NCBI GenBank assembly: GCA_004352715.1
Contig: SCFE01000066.1
Span: 510,276-574,275 of the forward strand
DNA length: 64,000 nucleotides
Direction of reading: 5' to 3'
DNA from: Hofstenia miamia
Lineage: Eukaryota; Xenacoelomorpha; Acoela
Shown: one piece after another, positions 11,247 to 22,345 of the stretch
How the letters are laid out: each line of letters begins with the position of its first letter
Position numbering within the stretch: position 1 is the stretch's first letter
Translations under genes and position numbers: made by a program
Notes under the pieces: generated by a model
Seen by the model: the letters and a program-made list of their open reading frames with translations, nothing else
Databases searched by the model: none
What the model was told of the DNA's origin: nothing

Positions 11247-12302
11247 ATGGAGGATGATCAGCCATTAATTTATGGCTTGGAGCTTCCTTGCAGGTCCATG
11301 TGTGCCGTTGATAATCCTGAAGTATCTGAATTTTTAGTTGGAACTCAGTCATTAACAAGTGATAATCAATTGCATGCAGTCTATCTTGACACTGGACAAG
11401 TGACTCCCACATTGACGAAAAAAATTTACATGCATCCTGCAGGCGAAATTTGGCATGTATCTTCTGGTTCAAATGGATTAATTACTACATCTTATCAGTC
11501 AACCAAAGAATTACCATTGAAGTACGAGGTTTGTCTTTGGCGGCGTGATGATGTTGAAAATGATCCTACCGGGAAACCGTTAGAATTAGTATCAAACATT
11601 ACACAATCCTCTTTATTTTCTACTGTTAGTTGGCATCCTTCGGAGAATAACACTATTGCAATTATTAGTCCATCAAATGTTAGTTTCTATGATGTGAATT
11701 CGGAAATGGTTAATTCAATGTGGAAAGAAAATGTGGACAGCATTGCAAGTCGTGTGTCCACAGGTGGTTTTGGTGTTGGTCAGTGGTATCCTCATAGTAA
11801 ATGTGATAAATTTGCCGTCACATTTCACAATTCCTTTCGTGTATATGATTTAAGGTGTCAAGATAGTTCTCCAATGCAAACTGTGGATTACGCCCACAGT
11901 GGTACTGTTCGCGACCTTGATTTTAACGAATGTCAAACCAATAGTTTGGTAACATGTGGTGATGACTGCAAAGCGAAAATTTGGGATTTTCGTAAGTTAA
12001 CTGAACCTGTAGACGTTCGAAGCGATCATTCCCATTGGGTGTGGGCAGTAAAATACAATCGACTACATGATCAACTCCTTTTATCCTGCGGATCTGATTG
12101 CAGAGTTATTTTAGCTTCTCTCTCCAATGACATTTCTAATACAGTAGTGAAAGTAGTTGAAGAACACGAAGACAGCGTATACAGTGTTTCATGGTCGTTT
12201 GTCGATCCCTGGACTTTTGCTTCGTTGAGTTATGACGGTAGATTAGTTGTAAGTCGGGTACCTGATAATGTCAAGTGGAAACTTATAGATCAATATCAAT
12301 GA
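11247..12302 (+). CDS. EIPR1: EARP and GARP complex-interacting protein 1 (WD-repeat, EIPR1/TSSC1)
   Basis: The protein has 351 residues in one uninterrupted coding exon. Vertebrate EIPR1 is about 387 residues; the shortfall is mainly an acidic linker missing before the last repeat. EIPR1 binds the GARP and EARP tethering complexes and acts in endosome-to-Golgi retrieval and dense-core vesicle sorting. The N-terminus MEDDQPLIYGLE and the next landmarks, FLVGTQSL and HPAGEIWHVS, are family hallmarks. WD blades follow: GTVRDLDFNE..CGDDCKAKIWD at about residues 215-255, SHWVWAVKYNRLHDQLLLSC at about 260-300, and EHEDSVYSVSWS..FASLSYDGRLV at about 305-345. I chose ATG 11247 because it aligns with the family N-terminus; the open frame runs 36 bases further upstream only because it reads through the acceptor-like site. 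No canonical AATAAA is visible close to the stop. Identity is very likely. Confidence 0.93.
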   Translation: MEDDQPLIYGLELPCRSMCAVDNPEVSEFLVGTQSLTSDNQLHAVYLDTGQVTPTLTKKIYMHPAGEIWHVSSGSNGLITTSYQSTKELPLKYEVCLWRRDDVENDPTGKPLELVSNITQSSLFSTVSWHPSENNTIAIISPSNVSFYDVNSEMVNSMWKENVDSIASRVSTGGFGVGQWYPHSKCDKFAVTFHNSFRVYDLRCQDSSPMQTVDYAHSGTVRDLDFNECQTNSLVTCGDDCKAKIWDFRKLTEPVDVRSDHSHWVWAVKYNRLHDQLLLSCGSDCRVILASLSNDISNTVVKVVEEHEDSVYSVSWSFVDPWTFASLSYDGRLVVSRVPDNVKWKLIDQYQ

Positions 12303-13350
12303 GCATAAATCAGTATTAGAATTATATTTGTATGTTTAAAAATTATTCGAATAATGTTAAGATTTTTCTATATTACAGCTCTGCTCCATTCCGTACCTCA
12401 TTTTGAGATTATTCAAATTTTTTCTGCAATTGTCGATATAAAGTAATTTTTTGTAGGTGTAGATACATATTTTTCAATTTATTTAGTAGCCCTGTTCGTT
12501 ATAATGCAAATTAACATTACTTCTAGCATAATTATTTGCGGAAATCTTTTTTGTCAAATTAACGAGGGCTATATAGTGACCTTTCATCGCATTCGTCATG
12601 ATTTGTGTACATATTTTCACTGTTATTTGAAGTGCTTTTATTTAATACCCACTTTAATTTGGCTACATTTTTATACTTTTTGTGAAAACACAAAGAAAGC
12701 CATTTGGAGACTTTATTAAATATCTTCAAAGTGACCAATTGACAAATTTAATTTCCATCAATTTAATTTGTCTCGAACACAAAATGTAGGTGTCCCCGTC
12801 TACTACGATTACATCTTCGAAATTTGACATCAATATATTTTCACTTATTAATTAATCATTGGCTTCAAGTCAATCATCTTTTATATTTTACTGTTTATAC
12901 TGATATTTATAGTACTACTTCTGCTTATATTAAAGTCTAGTTGGATTAGTATATTATACGTATTTTGCCTACTTTTTCAGTGCTAACTATACTTCTGTTT
13001 TAGTCGAATTTGCAATCATTGGATTTTTCTATCGTAAGCATTTACCATTTAACTTTGTATTTAACTAAATAACGTATTTAATTTTTTTCAATAATTTGGA
13101 AGATGTAGTCAATTGATTTTTATAGTATATCATATTTAGCTGCACTTGCTATGTTTGTTCTTTTGTTATATTCGACAAGGTATGTTTTAACTATTTCTTT
13201 CTTGAGTACTCAATGAAATTTGCCATTTTTTCTGGGTCGATGGGAACATTTACTACAATTACAATGAGCGATTATTTACTATACATGTACAAAGTTTACA
13301 ACATTGTAAATGCAAAATATGGCAATATTCTAAAAAACCTCGAATTTGAT
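12303..13350. other. EIPR1 3' flank, AT-rich, no gene recognised
   Basis: It presumably starts with the EIPR1 3' UTR. Short open frames at 12504-12719 and 13213-13401 show no domain. Confidence 0.4.
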
Positions 13351-13575
13351 CGAAATGTTGCATGTATTTGGTATCTACAATGCCCCAAACTAAATTTTTA
13401 GAAAAGTATAATATTTTCCATTCAGACAACTATCTCAATTTTCATTAGTCTGNNNNNNNNNNNNNNNNNNNNNCGAAATGTTGCATGTATTTGGTATCTA
13501 CAATGCCCCAAACTAAATTTTTAGAAAAGTATAATATTTTCCATTCAGACAACTATCTCAATTTTCATTAGTCTG
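13351..13575 (+). repeat. 102-bp exact duplication flanking a 21-N gap
   Basis: Positions 13351-13452 and 13474-13575 appear identical and sit immediately either side of 21 N's. This is the signature of a scaffold join where overlapping contig ends were not merged, rather than of a real repeat. Confidence 0.85.
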
Positions 13576-14224
13576 TGTTTTACGATTCGAGCCGAAGGGT
13601 GTCTATTTCCATGTTACCAAGGAAATTTTTGCAATCAATTTGAGTAGAAATAACTATGTACATAGACATGCAATTTATGCAATTTCTTTATCAACATGAA
13701 TAGTATTATTAGAACAGTTTGAAAAAATTTAGTAGAGGTTGCAATGCATTTAAAAACTGTTAATGTGCACCTGTAATTTCCATGTGAAGGTATTCACACA
13801 AAATTTTTCCGTTTTTAGCAAACTCACTCCGCTAAGTTTATAATTTACCAATCCATTATAATTGCAGTTTCATTGACTCTCATGTTCATGTATCGCTAAC
13901 GCCGACTGTTTGCATACTGTTTTAGTATTTCGTCTTATTCTTTGATCAGGTTGATTTTCATAAACTTGTCTTCCATAACCTGTATTATAAGTCATTTTCT
14001 AAATTTTTTATTAATGAATGCAGAATTTCTAGAATTAATAATCGACTAAATCAATAGATAATGAAGAAATTGAGTCTAGCCAGACAGTAACAGTATGACG
14101 TAAATAACTTTGCTTTGGCTGCTTCTCTGTATAGCAATTGCCGCTAATTTCAATGCGTTTATTATTAGTGTGATATTATATTTTCAATAAGTCAATGCAT
14201 TTTGCTGAATATTCAAGCATGTAC
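13576..14224. other. AT-rich stretch without recognised feature
   Basis: No open frame, repeat or motif of note between the scaffold join and the MITE that starts at 14228. Confidence 0.45.
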
Positions 14225-14227
14225 TAA

Positions 14228-14589
14228 AGGTGCGCTTACAGCTTATCAATGAAGTATAACACTTCTCAATTGAGAAGAATATATTATTGATACGGCGTTT
14301 AAGCTGACTAATGTCAATTGAAACTTGTAATTGTTCACTCATTGAAGTAATGAAAGACGAAATATCAAAAGTGCTTTGATCTCGTCTTTCATCTCAATTG
14401 TGCAAATGTGTTCGTCTTTCAATTGTTTACAGCAGTATTAGTGCAATTGCTATGCTCAATTACGCATTCTTTTGATTTCATTAGTTTTATTAATTGATCG
14501 TCCTTCGCACCTGTTTACAGCTGAATTTTTCCTAATTGGGCACTCGATTGCGAAGTACTATATTTCATTGATTAGCTGTAAACACACCT
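14228..14589. mobile_element. PIF/Harbinger-type MITE, 362 bp, TAA target duplication
   Basis: The ends are inverted repeats of about 30 bases: the left begins AGGTGCGCTTACAGCTTATC and the right, reversed, begins AGGTGTGTTTACAGCTAATC. Both continue into AATGAA. TAA flanks both sides (14225-14227 and 14590-14592). A 3-bp TAA/TTA duplication with such termini fits PIF/Harbinger. There is no coding capacity. The interior holds repeated CGTCTTTCA and TCAATTG words. The superfamily call rests on target site and termini only. Confidence 0.7.
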
Positions 14590-14592
14590 TAA

Positions 14593-15019
14593 ACAGAGTA
14601 ATCATGTACTCAGAGAAAATTTATTGCTACTGCAGAGCTTAGTTGTTTAATTTTTATTGCAGTTTCACATTGCATAAAATATGCACTATAATTGAAGAAA
14701 TTTCCAGATTGTTTTAATTGACAATAATTCAAGCAGTGTTTTTTGGTGTTAATGACAAAAACAGTAGTTTATAATATAACTATTAAGATTAGATCGTGTT
14801 TGGGAAACCTAAGCATAATGCTACTTCATCTTTCTGTTAATCTCTAAAACGATAGATGGCGTCCAGTAATATATTTTCATTCTCATTAAACGTGTTGCAC
14901 AAGTATTATCGGTTTGAAAACACGGCATCCTAATAATTTAAATGCCAATCTTCCTTTGGCAAATAGTGTTTTAATAAACTACATATTGCTCCGCGTATAG
15001 CAGTTTATCATACCTTTCT

Positions 15020-15021
<2 letters not shown>
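14593..15021. other. AT-rich stretch without recognised feature
   Basis: No gene or repeat recognised between the MITE and the TAA microsatellite. Confidence 0.45.

Positions 15022-15077
<56 letters not shown>
15022..15077. repeat. (TAA)n microsatellite, about 18 units, ending at an assembly gap
   Basis: Uninterrupted TAA triplets run straight into the N gap. A retroelement whose relatives can target TAA repeats resumes after the gap at 15610, so this array may be its insertion site. Confidence 0.9.
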
Positions 15078-15609
15078 NNNNNNNNNNNNNNNNNNNNNNN
15101 NNNNNNNNNNNNNNNNNNNNNNNNNNNNNNNNNNNNNNNNNNNNNNNNNNNNNNNNNNNNNNNNNNNNNNNNNNNNNNNNNNNNNNNNNNNNNNNNNNNN
15201 NNNNNNNNNNNNNNNNNNNNNNNNNNNNNNNNNNNNNNNNNNNNNNNNNNNNNNNNNNNNNNNNNNNNNNNNNNNNNNNNNNNNNNNNNNNNNNNNNNNN
15301 NNNNNNNNNNNNNNNNNNNNNNNNNNNNNNNNNNNNNNNNNNNNNNNNNNNNNNNNNNNNNNNNNNNNNNNNNNNNNNNNNNNNNNNNNNNNNNNNNNNN
15401 NNNNNNNNNNNNNNNNNNNNNNNNNNNNNNNNNNNNNNNNNNNNNNNNNNNNNNNNNNNNNNNNNNNNNNNNNNNNNNNNNNNNNNNNNNNNNNNNNNNN
15501 NNNNNNNNNNNNNNNNNNNNNNNNNNNNNNNNNNNNNNNNNNNNNNNNNNNNNNNNNNNNNNNNNNNNNNNNNNNNNNNNNNNNNNNNNNNNNNNNNNNN
15601 NNNNNNNNN
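15078..15609. other. Assembly gap of 532 N
   Basis: Unknown sequence. Long frames translated through it are meaningless. Confidence 0.99.
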
Positions 15610-16008
15610 AATTGGTATGAGCACAAGCCACAGGGTGTCATAGAAAATGAGAAGGTTAAGATACTGTGGGATTTCAACATACAGACGAGCAAAGTGATAG
15701 AAGCATGGAGGCCAGACATAGTAGTGATAGACAAAGAGCAAAGATTAGGAACAGTGATAGACATAGCAGTACCAAAGGACAGAAATGTAGTAAGTAAGGA
15801 GAAAGAGAAGATAGACAAGTACAGGGAGTTGGCAGAGGAAATAGAAAGGCTGTGGAAGCTAAAGAAAGTTGAATTAGTCCCGGTAGTTGTAGGAGCACTA
15901 GGAGCAGTGAGTACCAAAGTGGGGAGGAGCAGTAGGTGAGTTCCCCGAGCTGAGAAGGATACCAGCATGAAGCTGTGAGATGCAAGGATAATAATAATAA
16001 TGATAATG
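15610..16008 (+). mobile_element. 3' end of an RLE-type non-LTR retrotransposon (copy 1)
   Basis: The first bases after the gap encode the end of a restriction-like endonuclease domain. RPDIVVIDKE, then VIDIAVPKDRNV and KEKEKIDKYRELAEEIERLW, give the PD...D...K....Y pattern of the PD-(D/E)XK nuclease in R2/R4/NeSL/Hero-type elements. The family tail LVPVVVGALGAVS follows. The ORF is disrupted by a deletion after that point: the bases for the YLEKLGVPKW segment seen in copy 2 are missing. A short 3' UTR (GAGTTCCCCGAGCTGAGA..ACCAGCATGAAGCTGTG) ends in ATAATAATAATAATGATAAT. The upstream part is unknown because of the gap. Confidence 0.8.
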
Positions 16009-18627
16009 TGGACAGCGAGCCCAGTTGGTAAAGACGCAGATTGGTAAGCTGAGGTTAAGCAACTGTGATCGTGGTTACAAAACTGGATGACTTAGCTCAC
16101 AGGGTAGGAAGCACTCTAAAGCCTTGGTTGGTAACTTCCTAGGACAAGGGCAGTCCAAAATGAAAGCTAATGGGATAGGAAGGTCTCTTAAGCCTTGGTT
16201 GGCAACTTCCTAGGACAATGTGAGTCCAAAATCAAACACAATCCTAATCACTGATGACAAGTCATGAAAGGGCAAAAGCCCTCAGTCCTGCAGGCCTTCA
16301 ATGGTCAGAGGGTGCTAAGAATCTCCGGACAACAGGCGGCCTCCACAATTGGGAGTATAGGATCCCCACAGACCAATGGACAACGGCACAAGTGGACAGA
16401 TAAGCAGAACAGGACAGCATTGGGGTGTTAAAGAAGCAGGCCAGATGAGAGGGGTTAAGGAAGAGAAGATGGGAAGAATGGAGGAAGGAAGGAACGCGAT
16501 TAGAAGTTAAAGAGCAGAGGCTTGCAGGACAATTGCGAAAGTTACAGTTGGATGAGAGTAAAGGGAAAAAGAGAGTTGAACAGGCTAAGCAAAGGGAAGA
16601 TGAAGTGATAGACGTTGGGACAAAAGTGGCGGAAGCAGCAGAACCAGTGGACGTAGAAACTGAAGCAGCAATCAAGGAAAAGATGAAGGAAGAAATAGGT
16701 GGGAGAACTAGGTTGCCAGTTCCAAGAGGAGTTAAGAAAAGCAAGCTAGCAGTAGAGACAGCAAAGGTCAATAAAGTGTTGGAGAGGATAGATGCTAGGA
16801 GTGTCACAGAAGTAAATAGCTTAGTGTATGCAGGCGCATGGGAAGTGCTGAAGAATGTAGGCATGGACATGAAGAAGAAAAGGCAACAAGAAGATAAGGG
16901 AGACAGAAAGCCAGCATGGGAAAGAAGAATTGAGAATAAAGTGGCAAAGATTAGGCAACAAATAGGGAAGATCAGGACAAGTAAGGCGGTGCAGGGTAGG
17001 TAAAGGGAAGACTATAGAAACTGCAAGAGAAATGGGTTGACTTTCTAGAGGGGGAGATGGGAAGGTGGCAGACTGAGATAGACTGACATAGGTTGCGGTT
17101 TAGACGGGGCATATTCCAGGAAGACAGCTTAGCACCACTCCTGTTTGTAGTTAGCTTAATCCCTATCACAGTAAAGTTAAATAAGTTCAGGCATATGGTA
17201 TAAGATGGAGAAGAATGGTAGAGCAATGAGTCACCTATGGTACATGGACGACCTGAATATGTATGCTAGTTCAAGGAAGATGTTGCAAAAGCAAGTGGAG
17301 ACATTGCAGAAGGCAAGCAGAGATTCAGGGTTGGAATTTGGATTAGGAAAGTGTGCAGCAGTGACAATGACTAGAGGCAAGTGTGTGGATGGGGAGGGTT
17401 TGAGGACAAGCAGTGGGGATAAGATTGAGGAAGTCAAGGAGGGGTACAAGTACTTAGGAGTAATAGAGAAGGACAGAACAGATCACGTGGAAATGAAGAT
17501 GAGGCTAAGGAAAGAGTACAAGAGGAGAGTAAGGAAGGTACTACAGAAGTCAGCATTGAATGGGAAGAATAGTATAAAAGCAATTAATACATGGGCGATA
17601 TTAGTGTTGAGATATTCGGCAGGAATAGTTAGATGGAAAAGAGTGAACTGAGGGAGATAGACAGAGAGACAAGGAAGGTACTAGCAGCAGAGAGAGCATT
17701 AAACTTAAATGGAGATGTAGATAGCCTTTACATGGCGAGGCATAAAGGAGGGAAAGGACTGCTGAGTGTAGAGGAAACAGTAGAAGCAGAAGGACTAGGG
17801 CTAAAGGAACCTAGAGGGTCCCTACTAGAGGTCACTAAGGAGCTAAGGAAGATAAGAACTGAAAGTGAAGGAAAGAGCATACCAGAGTAGGATGGAATCA
17901 GAAAGACAAACAAGGTATAGGCAGAATACTGGGGAAACACAGAAAAATGTGACAGAGAAGAAAGCAACAAGTGGTTAAAGAAGGCAGTACTAAAAAGAGA
18001 AACAGAAGCACTGATAATGGCAGCACAGGAGCAAGCAATAAGAACAAACTAGCTGAAGAAGCATATAGACAGAAGAATGGAAGTAAGTGATAAGTGTAGG
18101 CTATGTAAGAAAAAGGCGGAGACAGTAGATCATCTGATAGCAGGGTGTGAGAAGTTGGCACAGAATGAGTATAAGTTCAGGTATGAAAAGGTGTTAAGAA
18201 TAGTACATGTAGAATCGCGGGTGTGCTCTGCCTACTCCAGCTGTACTGAGAAACTCAAGAGTTAATATCGAAGGTTGCAGAGGCTACCATTGTAGAGAGC
18301 GACCCGCATTCTAGCAAAAGAAAGCCACAGAGATAGACAAGTACATGGAGTTGGCAGAGGAAATAGAAAGACTGTGGAAGTTAAAGAAGGTTAAAGTAGT
18401 CCCGGTAGTTGTAGGAGCACTAGGAACAGTGAGTAAGAAGCATAAGAGATACTTGGAGAAGTTGGGAGTACCAAAGTGGTGAGGAGCGGTAGCACAGAAG
18501 GCAGCATTGTTAGGTACTGCAAGAGTCCTGAGTAAATCTGTCAGACTCCCTGGGAACTGGTGAGTTCCCCGAGCTGAGAGGAATACCAGCATGAAGCTGT
18601 GCGAAGTAAGAAATAATAATAAATATA
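16009..18627 (+). mobile_element. RLE-type non-LTR retrotransposon (copy 2), internally deleted
   Basis: A 5' leader with a 71-bp tandem repeat is followed by remains of one large ORF. A basic, coiled N-terminal part (16533-17003) contains SLVYAGAWEVLKNVG and PAWERRIENKVAKIRQQ, typical of the region before the RT in these elements. A deletion then removes the front of the RT. The RT resumes with GIFQEDSLAPLLFVVSLIPI at about 17106-17165, the catalytic box LWYMDDLNMYAS at 17234, and the thumb to about 17890. A CCHC zinc knuckle, CRLCKKKAETVDHLIAGC, lies at about 18094-18150. The PD..D core of the endonuclease is deleted at about 18240-18310. The tail VPVVVGALGTVSKKHKRYLE and the same 3' UTR as copy 1 close it, ending in AATAATAATAAAT. 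Stops and missing segments make it non-autonomous. An R4/Dong- or Hero-like clade is my inference. Confidence 0.82.
16101..16241 (+). repeat. 71-bp tandem repeat (2 units) in the retroelement 5' leader
   Basis: Two adjacent units share GCCTTGGTTGG and AACTTCCTAGGACAA (first GCCTTGG at 16121, second at 16192). Short tandem repeats in the leader are common in site-specific non-LTR elements and may carry promoter or ribozyme-like activity; none is shown here. Confidence 0.75.
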
Positions 18628-19188
18628 AAACAAATTTTTATCTACGCAAAATTATATTTTGCAAGCTATATAATTGCCAAACAAAGAATACATGCTAGCA
18701 TAGAGTAAAACATTTCTTCCACAAATAAATGAAGATGTGAAACGTGCATTATAATGACAGGGACTTTGTGATCATTGCCCGTTTATTTTGCTCTTAGGTC
18801 GTAATTTGATCCGGGAGTGACCGTCTAAGACCGGCCCTGACCGTTGATATTACTTCGGGAATATGCTGGGAAATTCATAACAGTGTTACCTCATCAGTTT
18901 AAAACTTATAACTTTTTTAAAACAAAAAACAAATAAGCGCATTGCCAATCAAATGAGAATGAGATAATGAAAACGCAGAATACAATAACATATATTGACT
19001 ATATTAGCGCTGCTGGCAAACACTACAAAATATAAAAATAAGTCAAGTTTTACGGCAGCGAGGACAGTCCCAGGAGATAAAGTAGGAGCAACTGTAAAAG
19101 TAGGCGAAGTTCAAGAAGGCTCAGTAAAGAGATTTCTTGAAGCTCAGTGGCGGGGAAAAGAAATCAATGGTTGTTGGCGAGTTAAGAG
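18628..19188. other. Spacer between two retroelement remnants
   Basis: No gene recognised. A short open frame at 18995-19192 has a higher-G composition resembling the neighbouring retroelements but no recognisable domain. Confidence 0.4.
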
Positions 19189-19896
19189 TTAAGATGTAAT
19201 TAGCAGCAATACAAGCACGATTGAAAAACGAGTGAAGGAGAAAGTGACAGTATCATTAGAGCGAGTTGAGTGTGAATTAGAGAAATTTATGAATCCAACG
19301 GGATCAATGTCCAATTTGCGACTGAGCAAGCGATTGAACAGGAGGACATCACAGGCATGGAAGTAGAGCGACAACGGGAGATTGGAGAATTTGAGACGAG
19401 CGTCTTTGTATGGCACGGGAGAGATCCATTTGAAAACACGCTTCTTGAAACATTTCATTGAGAGGAACAAGGCATGAGAAGGCCACCATCAGGGAGAAGC
19501 GTAGAGAAGAATGGGGCGACGAATGGGTTTGAACAAAGAGTTTCAAAGCAGCCGGAAATTAAAGGGAACGTTGTGGAAGAGTGCAAAGAGTGAGCAATTG
19601 GCTTTGCGGAGGCGCTAGTACACATGTCCAGACCACTTTAAGTTTCAAGCAAGTTGAACTCCAAGATGAATATGATGAGGAGGAAAGTTCACAGGGAGAG
19701 GCAGATCAAAAGGAGGAGATACAGAAAAGGAAATACCACATGTTTTGCTTGGGCTAAAATCAAGATGGTTAACAGAAAACCAAGTAGACGGACGCTCAAG
19801 ATAAGGGGTAATATTGGAAGCAAAAGAACTACCAAAGTTGAAAATCCCAGTGTCATCGATTATAGATCTATATCTACTAGCTTTTACTTTTTTCAA
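19189..19896 (-). pseudogene. Reverse transcriptase relic of a CR1/L2-like non-LTR element
   Basis: On the minus strand, broken frames give a palm remnant IIDDTGIF (the ADD box with A changed, about 19849-19861) and then HLGVQLA. Next come FKPIRRPILLYASP, CFKKRVFKWISPVPYKDARL and LKFSNLPLSLYF down to about 19260. This is the order of the post-catalytic RT region in CR1/L2-like elements: the LGV strand, a 'RPILLY' helix, then a basic thumb. Several stops are present. Base composition is more G-rich than the surroundings, as with the retroelement at 16-18 kb. Confidence 0.6.
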
Positions 19897-21207
19897 CGTA
19901 TTTCTCGATTTCGACTCATGTTAAAATCTTTGTTGCCAATTTCTGTTAACTTCTGCTTCAAGCGTAGTCACATATCCTATTCTCAGCTGTATCTGTTTCC
20001 ACACGCCGGCCTCCTCTACGTTTAATCTACTCCTCAACTTTTAGCAACGTCGTTCTAATTCTTCAATTACATTTCTAAGGTAGTTTAATTGCTATGTTTT
20101 CATTTTACTACTACTACTACTTGTAAGTTTATCAACTTGGTTTTTTATATGCGACTATATATAACTCTTTTCCAGTTTAGCGGTTGCTCATTGAATAAGA
20201 ATGTAAAAATGGTTGTAAAAATTGCTTTAGTCTGATATTTATGCCCACACGTCAAATGATAATTTTTAGAAAAATTAACATTTCATTCTACAAATGTATG
20301 CATACTCAAATTGCAAGATTTTATTGTTTGGGATTGCAATATACAACAGATTTTGAGGCTGACAGTTGCTTCGAAATGGCTTTTGGCTTATTTTCGGGCC
20401 TCGTTTCCCTATACGCAGTTGATTATAAAGAAAACTATCTGTAAGCATATAAATACAATCGGTTTTGTCTTCATTTTCAAACATTTTTCTACATACCTAA
20501 TAAGCAATTTGGATATGGATATATCTATAGGTAAATGTGCATCCCTGTTATGGTTAAGATTTTACTCTTAAAATTATTCCTGTGCTCGAATTACATGAAA
20601 GTCTTAAAATTTTCAATGAGATATCTATTGGAGGAACAACTTACCTCAGCTATTTTATGTTTGTGGGTTGACCAATCAAATTCATTGAGAATCCGCGACC
20701 TCCGAATTTTTACACGACTTCTCTCAATGATTAGGCAACTAGGTTCGGTTTTAGAACGTAAATGAAACGAAACAGTCTTCTATTCTGTGATTTTTCAGTT
20801 TTTAGATAACTTTATTAGTTTGTGAATTATGAGTGTTTAAATATTTACTTTAAAAACCATCAAGGGTTGTAAAAAATGCCTATGATGTATGTAATTCTAG
20901 AAACTTCTTTAAAGGATGCTGTTAATTTAAGGATCATATATGATGCTAATGCTAAGGCTTTTGATATGCGTTTAAAAATGGATTAGAAAGGGAGGTGTAT
21001 TAGTGGTATTAATTCCGAAATCTAAGTCAAAACGCAAAAAAGTTTAGAATTAGAACATCAAATTTTTTAGTTTCTTTGCATTGAAATATGATCAGTATCC
21101 CTCTCTCATAACTACTGTAGTATTAATCTAGAGAAAGTTCAATCTCGAACTATTATTACGATGTAGCGCTTGAATATAAATTTTATACAGGCAGGGATAT
21201 TTACATA

Positions 21208-21351
21208 ATGCCGCGTCGTGGCCAGTATAAAAACCAAGAAATACGACGCATTATGAATGCAGCAAGAAATCGAGAGAACTTTGTCATTGGCACGACTGCG
21301 CAGAGAATTGGAGAAGAAATTATGGGCGTAATTCCAAATGAAACGGAGTAA
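21208..21351 (+). CDS. Short basic ORF, unknown (possible transposase N-terminus)
   Basis: A 47-codon frame starts MPRRGQYKNQEIRRIMNAAR and ends PNETE. It is arginine-rich with two predicted helices, resembling the start of a helix-turn-helix DNA-binding protein. Its composition is more G+C-rich than its flanks. No downstream continuation is recognisable. It may be the 5' end of a dead transposase ORF or simply chance. Function unknown. Confidence 0.25.
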   Translation: MPRRGQYKNQEIRRIMNAARNRENFVIGTTAQRIGEEIMGVIPNETE

Positions 21352-22345
21352 TCAGGCACAAAAAATGCGATGATGTATGTCGGAATTGTGTGAAGAACAA
21401 TTTTCGAATGAAAAACTGTTTGTGTCAGGCCCCATTCTACACATTACACCATTTTTGTTTTGTTGGGTTTTTGTTAGATTTTGATTTCTTGTATTCGAAA
21501 TAGATTCTCTATGTTTGAAATTGATTTCTTGTTGAACAAGTTAGTTATTTCATTGTAAGCAATTGTTTTCTTATATACGAAATTGATTTGTTGTTGATTA
21601 AAATTGCCTTCTAAATGCTTTAGTCAACATTCGTTATAGCATAAAATTTGTGAAAAGAAAAATTTAATTTTTGAAAATAGGTTTTTCAGTCTGGGGGCGG
21701 GGAGTATTTCTTGGAATCAAAATTAATTGATTGCTGCAGTACCTTATTTTCATATTATTAACAAAACTGGTTTACTAGAGACTCAAATGTAATCGTTTAT
21801 TTCATTTCCGATTCTACGTACAAGTTAAACAACCACGTGATACTAATCTAATTAATCAGCAGGTAGTCAATAATAAGAATAAATTATTCGAGACCACCAT
21901 TTAAATCGATCTAAATAAATAATTAAAAACTTCGTAAATCAAATTTTGACTCCATTCAACTGAGCTTTTTTGACTAATTAGGAAGTATGTTTATGTGAAT
22001 ATCTTTTAGATTTAAACAATGTAACATTGAAAATCACTTTCCTGATATATATATATATTAGTTTGAAGTATTGCATATTTCGTTTCAATAAATTAGAACT
22101 GCCTTACAACTTTTTGTGTCTGCGATAATAGTATCTTTTGCTTTTTGGCTATCTTGAGATATTCTGTTAGCCATTTACTGCGTTAAGTGTAACACAGACT
22201 GTTGGTCTCTTTCCGGCACAATGTCCATTTGTAATTTTATTGTTTGCATACTTACTAAACTGACTTTCTCTATCTCTCTTATTATTCATATCATTTCTTA
22301 TTTGAAATTGTGTTAATATTTTGAAACTATTAATTATTTATTTAG

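Noticed and set aside
11242-11472. 76-codon minus-strand frame within EIPR1
   Set aside because: Antisense of a clearly conserved coding exon.
14971-15968. Long minus-strand frames spanning the 15078-15609 gap
   Set aside because: They consist of N and the translated TAA array (poly-L, poly-Y or poly-I), plus antisense of the retroelement endonuclease.
16298-16870. 190-codon minus-strand open frame
   Set aside because: It is the antisense of the retroelement N-terminal region, low-complexity Ser/Leu-rich, with no domain; the plus strand carries recognisable motifs.
17231-18592. Several minus-strand frames rich in S, L and F
   Set aside because: Antisense shadows of the RLE retroelement RT, zinc knuckle and tail.
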